A DNA stretch of 41,285 nt from Campylobacter magnus. Its GTDB lineage: Bacteria > Campylobacterota > Campylobacteria > Campylobacterales > Campylobacteraceae. The stretch is taken from assembly GCF_028649595.1 (NCBI RefSeq), contig NZ_JAQSLK010000009.1, positions 1 to 41,285 on the forward strand, written 5' to 3'. A program made the position numbers and the translations under genes. The notes beneath the pieces are model-generated. The model ran no database searches, was not told where the DNA came from, and saw only the letters and a program-made list of their open reading frames with translations. Below, in pieces: positions 15,538 to 23,362 of this stretch. Position 1 is the stretch's first letter, and each line of letters opens with the position of its first letter.

Positions 15538-16749
15538 CTAGATTTCTATATATCTTACAATATCGCCCTTTTTAGCAGGTGAGCTAAGGCGCAGTAGCAC
15601 AGCTAAATCAAGTAGATTTGTGCTAATTGCGCTTGAGCCTTGCTTTTTGCCTTTGGTGCTGATTAAAAGCTTGCCATTTTCTACGCTTAAACTTGCTGCG
15701 CTAAAGTTTTCTAGCTGCCTTTTTAGCTCGTAGTCCTCTGCTAAAACAGCTGTTTTTTCAAAGTCCATTTTTGCGCCAAAAAGCCTGTAAACATAAGGCC
15801 GCACAAACAAAATCGCAGTCGTAATCGCAGAATACGAAAACCCAGGCAAAGCAAAAACAAGCTTTTTAACCTTTGAGTTTTCCCCACAAATCCTAGCGAT
15901 TTTTATATGACGGCCTGGCTTTATAGCGCATTTATCTACTAAAATTTCGCCGCTTTTTCGCACAAAATCACGCATAAAATCAAACTCACCAACGCTCACC
16001 CCGCCAGTTGTAATGATAAAATCGCACTCGCTAAGAGCCTTGTTTAAACACGCTTTTAGCGCATTTTCATTATCTTTTATGTTTGGATACATTACGCTCT
16101 CACAGCCCCAGTTTTCTAGCAAGGCATGTAGGGCATAAGCATTGCTATTATATATCTGCGCAGGGTTTTTAGCAAGGCCAATATCCACTAGCTCAGAGCC
16201 AGTTGTGATAAGGGCTACTTTTGGCTTTTTATACACGCCTATTTGCTTTATTCCAAGCTCGGCTAATACAGCAATAGCTGCGTAGTCTATAAAAGAGCCA
16301 GAGCGAAGCAAAATCTCGCCCTTTTTATAGCTCTCGCCGATTTGCCTTACAGCAAAGCCAGCTTGGACACATTCTTTTATAATTGCGTAATTTTCGTTAT
16401 TTTCAGTAAAAAATTCTAGATTTTCAAGCGGAACTAGCGTATCGCTACCCTCACTCATCAAAGCCCCTGTAAAGCTCTTTACACAAGTATTTGCGACAAC
16501 CTCATCACTAGGCATACTCCCAGCTGGCAAAGATGAAATAATGCGAAGTTTTGCCCCTGCTTTTATATCGCTGCTTTTACATGCTATTCCATCCATAGCT
16601 GCTGTTAGCATAGCTGGATAATCACTGCTTGCTTTTGCGTCGCAGGCTAGAACCCTACCAAGAGCATTTTTAAGCTCTACAAACTCAATGCTACTAGGTT
16701 CACTAACACTAGCTAAAAAACCATTTAAAGTCTCATTATAACTTTTCAT
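15538..16749 (-). CDS. moeA: Molybdopterin molybdotransferase MoeA
   Basis: MoeA inserts molybdate into adenylylated molybdopterin. The 403-residue protein has the N-terminal VELKNALGRVLA, DYPAMLTAAMDGIA and then the central domain. The latter holds ALITTGSELVD, YNSNAYALHALLENWG, FIITTGGVSVGEFDFM and the late LPGFSYSAITT. The order and length fit the family. It overlaps the transporter lipoprotein gene by 14 bases, so it is read as the end of the Mla-like operon. That linkage probably has no functional meaning. MobA (25531) and MoaD (34377) act in the same cofactor pathway. Confidence 0.94.
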   Translation of the reverse strand: MKSYNETLNGFLASVSEPSSIEFVELKNALGRVLACDAKASSDYPAMLTAAMDGIACKSSDIKAGAKLRIISSLPAGSMPSDEVVANTCVKSFTGALMSEGSDTLVPLENLEFFTENNENYAIIKECVQAGFAVRQIGESYKKGEILLRSGSFIDYAAIAVLAELGIKQIGVYKKPKVALITTGSELVDIGLAKNPAQIYNSNAYALHALLENWGCESVMYPNIKDNENALKACLNKALSECDFIITTGGVSVGEFDFMRDFVRKSGEILVDKCAIKPGRHIKIARICGENSKVKKLVFALPGFSYSAITTAILFVRPYVYRLFGAKMDFEKTAVLAEDYELKRQLENFSAASLSVENGKLLISTKGKKQGSSAISTNLLDLAVLLRLSSPAKKGDIVRYIEI

Positions 16750-17257
16750 TTTGGCTCTTTTTGATAAATTCTTCTAGCTTTAAAAGCAGACTTTCAAGCG
16801 CTGAGTTCATCCCTAGCACCACAGCATCGCTGCTACTGTTTTGTATTTTTGAGTTTGCGCTTAGATACATTTCATTTTCGCCGACCTTAGCTTTTAAGGC
16901 AACTTTTGCTAATTCATGCGTGGCGTAAAGCTCGGTTAGCTCTACGCTTAGTTTTGGGCTATTTTTATCGCTTGGCTTGCAGCCAAAATATTGTAGTAGC
17001 ACACTTTCTAGCATATCCTCTCCAAAAGAGATAAACCTGGCATCTTTTAAGGTTTTTACATTTATGCCATGAGTAATGATTATATTGCGGTTTTGTAGCA
17101 CTGGCAAGCTACTTACATTTGTGATTTTTACCGGTATTTGCGAGCATTTATCAGTATAAAGCGAGTATTGCTTGATAGCTGGTTTACTCTTGGCTAGACA
17201 GCCGCAAAATACTAGCGCAAAACACGCAAGAGCTAGAAAAATTAGAGATTTTTTCAT
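16736..17257 (-). CDS. Mla-like transporter auxiliary lipoprotein
   Basis: The 173-residue protein begins with a lipoprotein signal (MKKSLIFLALACFALVFCGC), where Cys20 is the likely lipidated residue. IKQYSLYTDKC then resembles the ABC-type transport auxiliary lipoprotein family (PqiC/DUF330-like). It follows the MCE gene by 10 bases and corresponds in position to the lipoprotein of the C. jejuni iam locus. It probably sits on the outer membrane facing the periplasm and receives lipid from the MCE subunit. The family call rests on signal, length and context more than on motifs. Confidence 0.75.
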   Translation of the reverse strand: MKKSLIFLALACFALVFCGCLAKSKPAIKQYSLYTDKCSQIPVKITNVSSLPVLQNRNIIITHGINVKTLKDARFISFGEDMLESVLLQYFGCKPSDKNSPKLSVELTELYATHELAKVALKAKVGENEMYLSANSKIQNSSSDAVVLGMNSALESLLLKLEEFIKKSQNEKL

Positions 17258-17267
17258 ATTTTATCCT

Positions 17268-18134
17268 TTATTTGCTTTCTTGTTGTAAAAAGAAAAAGTC
17301 ATAGGGGCTTTCTTCTAGGCGCAAAAAGGCATTATCAATATGCGCTAGCGTGCGGCGCAAGGCTTTTTGCGTGATAGCAAGCTCAGAAGCCGTGCTTTCA
17401 ATCACAGCTTTAAAGTCAAACTCCCCACTATCAACCTTATTTTTTATAGAATCAGCGGTGCTTTTTATGCTAAGGCTTGTTAGGCGGACATCTTTGCTTA
17501 GCATTTTTAGCTCATCTTGCATTCCTTTCATATCCACACCTTTTAGGGTCTGCGAGAATTCTTTCATATTCGTTAGCAGTTCTTTGAAGTTTTGCGAGTT
17601 TTCTTTGCTAGCCATTTGCCCCACAAAGGCTACTAGACCGCTATTTTCATCGCCTAGAATTTTGTTTATTTTATCCAAGGTCTCTTCTGTTTTTTGCGTG
17701 ATTTTTAGCACGCTAACCTCAAGGCGCTCAAAGCTATCTTCTTGTAGCTTTATAATGCGAAGCTCATCACTATCAAAAGCCCTGCCACTACCACGAGTTA
17801 CATTTAAAGTAGATTGATTGCCTAGAAGTGGCGTGATTACTTGAACCACACTATCACTGCTTACAGGCGAGTTTTTCTTAAGCCCGATTTTTATTTCTAT
17901 CGTGCTTTGGTTTTTATCTACAAAATAAATATCACGCACAACGCCAGCTGGAATTCCTGAGCTTAGCACGGGGCTGTTTTTTCGCACGCCAGCAGGCAAA
18001 GAGCCGGTGCGGACAAGATACTCTTCACTAAACTCACCGTGATTAGAGTTCATAAACAGCACAAAAGCTACTAGTATAATCGAAGCTATCAAAAAGCTAG
18101 CACCGGCTAGAAAATATGAGTTTTTGCTTTCCAT
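17268..18134 (-). CDS. mlaD: MlaD-like MCE-domain protein
   Basis: MlaD-type proteins form the periplasmic substrate-binding ring of lipid transporters. The 288-residue protein has one N-terminal membrane anchor at about 7-29 (SYFLAGASFLIASIILVAFV). The MCE domain (about 38-115) contains VLSSGIPAGVVRDIYFVD, LKKNSPVSSDSVVQVIT and LLGNQSTLNVTRGSG. A long helical tail with several amphipathic repeats follows to residue 288. It matches the third gene of the permease-ATPase-MCE-lipoprotein order, but here 630 bp of repeats separate it from the ATPase gene. Confidence 0.9.
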   Translation of the reverse strand: MESKNSYFLAGASFLIASIILVAFVLFMNSNHGEFSEEYLVRTGSLPAGVRKNSPVLSSGIPAGVVRDIYFVDKNQSTIEIKIGLKKNSPVSSDSVVQVITPLLGNQSTLNVTRGSGRAFDSDELRIIKLQEDSFERLEVSVLKITQKTEETLDKINKILGDENSGLVAFVGQMASKENSQNFKELLTNMKEFSQTLKGVDMKGMQDELKMLSKDVRLTSLSIKSTADSIKNKVDSGEFDFKAVIESTASELAITQKALRRTLAHIDNAFLRLEESPYDFFFLQQESK

Positions 18135-18499
18135 TTCATCCTTTCATTTATTGCGTTTGTAGCGGCTCAGTTTTTTTATCGACTGACTACCCTGCGGGGC
18201 TGTCGGCTGGCTCAGCTTTTTTGCGCTTTTTAGCCTTAAAGCCTTACGCAGCCCAGTCGCTCTGCAAAAACTTTTTTGCCGTTTTTCTGCGGCTTACGCC
18301 TTGAAAATTCAGCGCAAAATTTTTGCAGCTACTATCGCAGACGCTCCCCCACGGCTAGCGCAGCGGCTTTAAAACTAAAAATCGCTCACCCAGCGGGTGC
18401 GAAGCAAAAAATCTTGGAGCCTAGTTTTACTCCGCTACCGCGAGTTTAGAATTCCTAAGGCAAAATCTAGAATTCCCTAAACTAGAATTCCTGCCTTGT

Positions 18500-18585
18500 G
18501 TCATCCCCCGACTTGATCGGGGGATCTCATCACAAAAAATTCCAAAATTCCGTATAGAAATCCTCGGGTCAAGCCCGAGGATGAC
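18500..18585. repeat. REP-like dyad element
   Basis: GTCATCCCCCGACTTGATCG begins the left arm and GTCAAGCCCGAGGATGAC ends the right arm. The loop reads CTCATCACAAAAAATTCC. Same family as 265-350. Confidence 0.85.
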
Positions 18586-18658
18586 ATAGTAGAGAATTCT
18601 AGAATTCCCAGTCCTCGCGGTAGCGGCGTGAAAATAAAAGGCGCGGCACTTTTAGTGA

Positions 18659-18719
18659 TTTTTGCTGCCGCGCGCCGAAGATAGAATATATAATTCATCG
18701 AGGCACGCGGCAGTAAAAA
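18659..18719. repeat. GC-rich stem-loop with shared loop core
   Basis: The arms TTTTTGCTGCCGCG (18659-18672) and CGCGGCAGTAAAAA (18706-18719) pair with one mismatch. The loop holds ATAGAATATATAATTCATC (18681-18699), the reverse complement of the loop core at 12036-12053 apart from one inserted base. The stems of the two elements differ, so the conserved part is the loop. Confidence 0.7.
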
Positions 18720-18764
18720 GCGCAAAAGAGCCCCGCCAGCCATAAAAGCAAGACGAATCGCACC

Positions 18765-19493
18765 TTAACTTCGCAGTTTAAACATCCCAGCTAGTGGATT
18801 ATTCTCCATAACCTTCGCCCCTGCTAAATCCCCCTCATAAGCGATTTTATGCCCCTCTAAAATAAGAAATCTATCTAAAATAGTAAAAATGCTATCTATA
18901 TCATGTGTTACCATGACAACAGTGATACCAAGATCCTCTCTTAGCTCGCAGATAAGGCGGTCTAGCAAGCGAGAACTGGCCGGGTCTAGCCCAGAGTTTG
19001 GCTCGTCTAAAAATAGCACCTTTGGGCTTAGCACCAAGGCGCGTGCTAGTGCCACACGCTTTTTCATACCACCGCTTAGCTCGCTAGGATAGAGCAAGGC
19101 GGCTTCTTTTTTTAGCCCTACTTTAAGCAGCCACATTTTAGCAATTTCTCTTATATCTTTATCACTAAAATCGCTGTATTCTTTTAGCATTACGCCTATG
19201 TTTTCAAGCACATTAAGAGAACTAAAAAGCGCGCCAAACTGAAACATCACGCCCATTTGCTTTTTCATTTCATTTTTAGTTTGTTCATCGCTTTTCCACA
19301 AATTTACGCCATTTATAAAAATATCGCCAGTCGTAGGAGGGTTAAGGTATATCATGGTTTTAAGTAGCGTGGTTTTTCCTGTGCCAGAACCACCCAAAAG
19401 CCCGTAAATCTCGCCACTTTTTACGCTAAAACTGACTTTATCTTGCATTAGACGCTCTCCATAAGCTGTGCTTACATTAACTGCTTTTATCAT
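18765..19493 (-). CDS. mlaF: Mla-like ABC transporter ATPase (MlaF; C. jejuni IamA-like)
   Basis: This 242-residue ATPase powers lipid movement through the Mla-like complex. Walker A is GGSGTGKTT at about 34-42, the signature is LSGGMKKR, and Walker B is VLFLDEPNSGLD, with the switch His in MVTHD. The SGLDPASS stretch after Walker B is typical of the MlaF group. Its start overlaps the permease stop by four bases (translational coupling). In C. jejuni the equivalent genes are iamB and iamA, linked historically to invasion. The downstream MCE partner is 630 bp away behind repeats. Confidence 0.92.
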   Translation of the reverse strand: MIKAVNVSTAYGERLMQDKVSFSVKSGEIYGLLGGSGTGKTTLLKTMIYLNPPTTGDIFINGVNLWKSDEQTKNEMKKQMGVMFQFGALFSSLNVLENIGVMLKEYSDFSDKDIREIAKMWLLKVGLKKEAALLYPSELSGGMKKRVALARALVLSPKVLFLDEPNSGLDPASSRLLDRLICELREDLGITVVMVTHDIDSIFTILDRFLILEGHKIAYEGDLAGAKVMENNPLAGMFKLRS

Positions 19494-20554
19494 ATCTGCA
19501 ACTCTGTAAAAATCACGCTAAATACCGCATCAAGCGCAATTATCCAAAATATCGCATTTACCACGCTTTTTGTAGTAAGCTTACCAACACTCTCAGTACT
19601 ACCATCTACCTCATATCCACGCAAACAGCCAATAGTAGCTATTAGCGCACCAAAAATAGGTGCTTTTACAAGCCCCACCCAAAAATGGCGCATATCTACA
19701 TTTGCGCTAAATCTATTTAAATAACTCTCAAAATCTAGCCCCAAATACCAGTTACACACAAAGGCCTGTCCAAAAAGACTGATAAAATCAGCACAAAGAA
19801 TAACCACAGGCATAACAAAAATAAGAGCTAAAATGCGTGGCATAACAACAAAACGAAAAGGCGCAAAGCCCATAGTTTCCATAGCATAGAGCTCTTCTGT
19901 GATTTTCATAACGCCGATTTGCGCTGTAAAGCTAGAAGCAGAGCGCCCAGCTACTACAATAGAAGCAATAAGTGGCGCAATCTCACGCAAGGTAATAATA
20001 CCCATGATATCCACAACCAGCACACTAGCCCCAAAGCGCTCTAGCATGACAGCACCTTGATATGCTAGGACAATACCGATAAGAAAAGCCGTTAGCCCCA
20101 CGATAAAAATCGCAGAAATTCCAGCACTTATTATGTGATTGCTAAGTTCTTTTAGCCTTATGCGCCACGGACGTATTAGAGAATCTAGGATCATTATTAG
20201 CACTTGACCGATGAAGCTTATTATCGCTATACTCTGGGTCTTTGCGTTCAGTAGAAGCATACCTAGTCGCTCGATCAGGCTAAGCTCCACGCTTTTTGGC
20301 AGCTCGTAGCTTTTAAAACCCGCAAAATCTAGAATTCTGCTAATATTCCCACTAGCACCCACTATATTAGAGCCCTTAAAATGCTCTTTTAAAAAATACG
20401 CCCCAGCATAATCAAGGCTTTTTAAACCCTTTAAATCAAGGCTAGTATTTTTCTGTGCTAGAAGAGCTGAGAGCTTTTTTAATTGCGAGCCTGTAATCTT
20501 ATAATCAAACTCGCCATGTAAAAAAATGGTATTATTGCTAAACTCAATTTGCAT
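19490..20554 (-). CDS. mlaE: Mla-like permease with N-terminal STAS domain (MlaE; IamB-like)
   Basis: The 354-residue inner-membrane permease has an N-terminal STAS-like region (about 1-90: FDYKITGSQLKKLSALL, SLDLKGLKSLDYAGAYFL). The MlaE permease domain follows, with GISAIFIVGLTAFLIGIVLAYQGA, the conserved REIAPLIASIVVAGRSASSF, and EELYAMETMGFAPFRFVVMP. The STAS fusion is the usual Campylobacterota form; in enterics STAS is the separate protein MlaB. It is the first gene of the leftward operon and faces the DUF2972 genes. An ATTATA at 20579-20584 reads TATAAT on its strand. Confidence 0.92.
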   Translation of the reverse strand: MQIEFSNNTIFLHGEFDYKITGSQLKKLSALLAQKNTSLDLKGLKSLDYAGAYFLKEHFKGSNIVGASGNISRILDFAGFKSYELPKSVELSLIERLGMLLLNAKTQSIAIISFIGQVLIMILDSLIRPWRIRLKELSNHIISAGISAIFIVGLTAFLIGIVLAYQGAVMLERFGASVLVVDIMGIITLREIAPLIASIVVAGRSASSFTAQIGVMKITEELYAMETMGFAPFRFVVMPRILALIFVMPVVILCADFISLFGQAFVCNWYLGLDFESYLNRFSANVDMRHFWVGLVKAPIFGALIATIGCLRGYEVDGSTESVGKLTTKSVVNAIFWIIALDAVFSVIFTELQI

Positions 20555-20578
20555 ATTTTATCCTAAAATCACAGGGCA

Positions 20579-20584
20579 ATTATA
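20579..20584 (-). promoter_or_regulatory. Probable -10 element for the mlaE operon
   Basis: TATAAT on the minus strand lies 24 bases before the mlaE ATG in the divergent gap with the DUF2972 genes. The start site would leave a very short leader. Confidence 0.4.
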
Positions 20585-20631
20585 CAAATTTTTTAAGAAT
20601 TTTAGGCTAAAATACTACAGAAAGGCAAAAA

Positions 20632-21853
20632 ATGACATTAGAGCAAATCGCAAAGCTTGGCAAAATAGAGCCAAATTGGGGTTTGTGTCCGCTCTATTAT
20701 CCCAAAACAAATGGATATCGTCCAAGAGGGGCAAAAAGGCTCTTTTGGCTGCTACTGCCTACTACACAAAAAACTACTTGCTATGAAAAAAGTAAAAGAG
20801 CTAGGTTACACAAAAAAAGCTTATTTACAAATCACAAATCTAATTTTGGATAGTGACGCCAAAAAACTTTATAGCCTAATTGATACTAGCGTGGCTATAA
20901 ATATAATAAGAGATCCTATTAGCGTACTTCGCACAATGGTAACTTTGCCAAACTTCGCAGATGAGTTTAGCATAGATGATGATGAGGGCAAAGGCACAGG
21001 GCTTTTTTTAAGCGATGAGCCAAAGGCTATTTTTAGCAAAAATCCTATCCATTATGGAGGGATTATAGATAAAAACGGCAACAAAATAGCTAGAATTTCT
21101 CCAGAGCTTAACGCAATCCCAGGCTGGCTAGAAGATAGAGAGCAAATGTTTCACGATGGAATTTTGTATGATTATTTTAAAGATAATATAAAAGAGCTTT
21201 ATATCAAGCAAACTAGCGACTTTGCTGGTGGTAGGGGCTTTGATGCTATGAGTGAGCTTGCTGGTACTTTGGACTTTGATAAGCCTGATAAAAAAGACCG
21301 CTGGCTCTTTGAAAAGCATGTAGGAGAGATGAAAAATCTACTGCCTATCACGCTTTATGCAAATGAAAAAGATGAGCTATTTTCTAATAAAATAAAAACT
21401 AATAGAAACGATAAAAACTTTAACAAAAATAGTGCAAAAATAGTGCTTTGTACTAGATTCAATGAAAACAACCGCCTAAAACCAGAACGAGATATAAGCG
21501 AGCTTTTTTCTTTGCCAGATCCATTGCTTCGTGTTTTTGTAGATAAGCCAAGTGACGCTGTAAAGCTGCTAAGAAGCCCTGACTTGCTAAAAAAAGCACA
21601 ACTCTACATAGAAAAACTAAGCCACGAAGTGCTACAAAAAGCTAGCGAGCTTGAAGCAAATAGAAAGCTTTTTAATGAAAATGATATTTTAGAGTATTTT
21701 CGTAAGCATGAAAAAGAGCGCAAACTAGCAGCCACTCTCATAAAAGAGCATCTAAAATACCAAAAACAAAAAGCCCCAAATATAATAGAAAGCTTTAAAT
21801 ACTACAAAGAGTTTGAAAAAATGTGCCTTGAGCTTGATGGCACAAAACTTTAA
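20632..21853 (+). pseudogene. Decayed DUF2972 gene (internal deletion and frameshift)
   Basis: The ATG at 20632 opens MTLEQIAKLGKIEPN, matching the N-terminus of the intact paralogue at 21867 (MSLTQIAQIAKLD). The frame then turns into unrelated residues and stops at 20853. From about 20740, in another frame, the sequence resumes the paralogue at about residue 120 (KKLYSLIDTSVAINIIRDPI against NKLYSLIDASLALHVVRDPI) and continues to 21853. Roughly 110 residues are missing, including the Gly-rich loop near FGSKFSGLDAARGYL. The downstream frame could start at ATG 20711 and give 380 residues, so a shortened protein cannot be excluded. The C-terminal half shows no stops. Confidence 0.75.
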
Positions 21854-21866
21854 AAAGTGAGAAAAA

Positions 21867-23123
21867 ATGAGCCTAACACAAATCGCACAAATAGCAAAGC
21901 TAGACCACACAGATAAAGAAACGCTAGATATCCTAGCTTTGTATGAAAATCAAATCATCTCATGGCTAAATAGCAAGGAATTCCACTCTAGCCACTGGGC
22001 AAGTAAATCTTATGTGCCATTACTAAATCCAGATAGCTTAGATTATGCTTTTTTACATCCCTTTCATGCATGGACGCTAAATCTGCCTTTAAAGCACTAT
22101 GATTTTGTAGCCTTTGGCTCAAAGTTTAGTGGCTTAGATGCTGCTAGGGGGTATTTGCTAGCTTGCGATGCTCACGGCATTAGCCATGCTGGCTCTAGCA
22201 GCTGTGAGAGCTATATGAGTTTTTACCAAAACCTTTTAATCTACGCTGATATGAAAGAAAAAGGCGAGATTTCTAGCATATATTTGCTACTTGATGATTT
22301 TGTGCTAGATAATGATGCCAACAAACTATATAGTCTAATTGATGCTAGTTTGGCTTTGCATGTGGTGCGTGATCCTATTTCAGCTTTATGCGCTAGTCTT
22401 TGTGCTAGCAAGCTTAGCTCAGATTTTATATTTGATGAAAACTCTGATCTTCAAGCAGCCTTGCAAAGTCCAAATAGCGATATAAACTCTCATCTCTCAA
22501 ACATAAAAGAGCTTTTTCACGACGGCTTTATGTTTAAACTTCTTAGCCAGAGTATGAAAAGCTTATGTTTAAAAGAGTATAGCGATTTTAGCGGCGAAAA
22601 TGCCTTTGCTACAACGAAGGGGATTGCAAGCACGCTAGGGCTAAAAGCCCCACAAAATGGCAGTTTTTTTAGCGGGGATCCGCAGAGCTTTGCTGGTATT
22701 TTGCCTCTAAAAATCCAAGTAAATACCGAGCTTTGCTTGTATCTTACTTCTGTTTATGATACCCAGTTTGGCATTTACAAAGACAGCGATATCAGCCCTG
22801 CTTTTACCCTGGCTCATAGTAGTATGCGCGTGCTGCTAGCAAAGCCAGATGATGCCCTAACCCTGCTAAAAAATAAAAAGCTTTTTGCCGAAACAAAAGA
22901 GTTAGTAGAACTTGCTAGCAAAAAAGTTTTAGAGCTTAAAAAAGGATCTAATATTAACGAAGCTGAAATTTTGGAGTTTTTGCTCACCCATAATGACGCG
23001 CGCAAGCTAGCAAAGAGCGTGTTAGATCAGCATTTAATGCTCTTAAAACAACTAGCCCCAGCCCTAGTTCAAAGCTTTTCACGCTACCAAGCCTTTGAGC
23101 TACTTTGCGCAAAAGATATATAA
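21867..23123 (+). CDS. DUF2972 family protein
   Basis: The 418-residue protein belongs to a family found mainly in Campylobacter. Landmarks are VPLLNPDSLDYAFLHPFHAW, NLPLKHYDFVAFGSKFSGL, LHVVRDPISAL, the FHDGF block and CLKEYSDFSGENAF. Its function is not established. I note that the Gly-rich loop after a strand (VAFGSKFSG) and the later VVRDPISAL resemble the two PAPS-binding motifs of sulfotransferases; this is inference. It starts 13 bases after the end of the decayed copy. It lies just upstream of flaB, but transcriptional linkage is doubtful because flaB has its own promoter. Confidence 0.8.
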   Translation: MSLTQIAQIAKLDHTDKETLDILALYENQIISWLNSKEFHSSHWASKSYVPLLNPDSLDYAFLHPFHAWTLNLPLKHYDFVAFGSKFSGLDAARGYLLACDAHGISHAGSSSCESYMSFYQNLLIYADMKEKGEISSIYLLLDDFVLDNDANKLYSLIDASLALHVVRDPISALCASLCASKLSSDFIFDENSDLQAALQSPNSDINSHLSNIKELFHDGFMFKLLSQSMKSLCLKEYSDFSGENAFATTKGIASTLGLKAPQNGSFFSGDPQSFAGILPLKIQVNTELCLYLTSVYDTQFGIYKDSDISPAFTLAHSSMRVLLAKPDDALTLLKNKKLFAETKELVELASKKVLELKKGSNINEAEILEFLLTHNDARKLAKSVLDQHLMLLKQLAPALVQSFSRYQAFELLCAKDI

Positions 23124-23232
23124 TCTAGAATTCTAAAACTAGAATTCCTAGGCAAAAATCACTAGGAATTCTAGAATTCCCTAAGTATTTAAATCCTAGC
23201 AAAGCTTATTATTTCATATTTTATCAAATTCT

Positions 23233-23246
23233 GGAACAGATATTGC
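23233..23246 (+). promoter_or_regulatory. Sigma-54 promoter of flaB
   Basis: TGGAACAGATATTGCTT has GG at 23233-23234 and GC at 23245-23246, separated by exactly ten bases as sigma-54 requires. It lies 116 bases before the flaB ATG. FlgS/FlgR control of this promoter is expected from C. jejuni. Confidence 0.85.
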
Positions 23247-23291
23247 TTATGCATAAAACAAAGCAAAAATACTAAGGAAAGCAAAAAGTTA

Positions 23292-23303
23292 GAACAGAAT
23301 TGC
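23292..23303 (+). promoter_or_regulatory. Imperfect second copy of the sigma-54 motif
   Basis: AGAACAGAATTGCTTAT repeats the flaB promoter sequence 57-59 bases downstream. It has AG instead of GG and nine instead of ten bases before GC, so it is probably inactive as a promoter. It may be a duplication relic. Confidence 0.4.
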
Positions 23304-23330
23304 TTATAACTTAGCTAGACTAAAAAAATT

Positions 23331-23343
23331 GAGCCTAAGGCTC
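23331..23343 (+). other. Small hairpin in the flaB leader
   Basis: GAGCCTAAGGCTC forms a 5-bp stem with a 3-base loop, 19 bases before the flaB ATG and just upstream of the AAGGGG ribosome-binding site at about 23350. It could modulate initiation. Confidence 0.35.
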
Positions 23344-23362
23344 ACTAAGAAGGGGAAAAACA

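Larger units (their letters stand above)
18135..18764. repeat. Repeat block splitting the Mla-like operon
   Basis: No convincing gene lies in these 630 bases. From 18176 to about 18440 there is GC-richer sequence with short dyads such as CACCCAGCGGGTG. GGAATTC repeats and a REP-like element follow, then a GC-rich stem-loop. The block separates the ATPase gene from the MCE gene, which are adjacent in related genomes. An 80-codon minus-strand frame (18501-18743) runs through the repeats and is not a gene. Confidence 0.8.

Noticed and set aside
18176-18440. tRNA or small stable RNA in the GC-richer part of the Mla gap
   Set aside because: No cloverleaf, TTCRANNC or CCA end could be found; only short unrelated dyads.
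18501-18743. 80-codon minus-strand ORF
   Set aside because: It runs through a REP-like dyad and GAATTC repeats, and its residues (GILEF, SSSGLTRG) are the typical translation of these repeats.
20711-21853. An intact 380-residue DUF2972 protein
   Set aside because: The start falls inside a region that lost about 110 conserved residues, and the true N-terminus lies upstream in another frame, so decay is more likely; a shortened product is not excluded.
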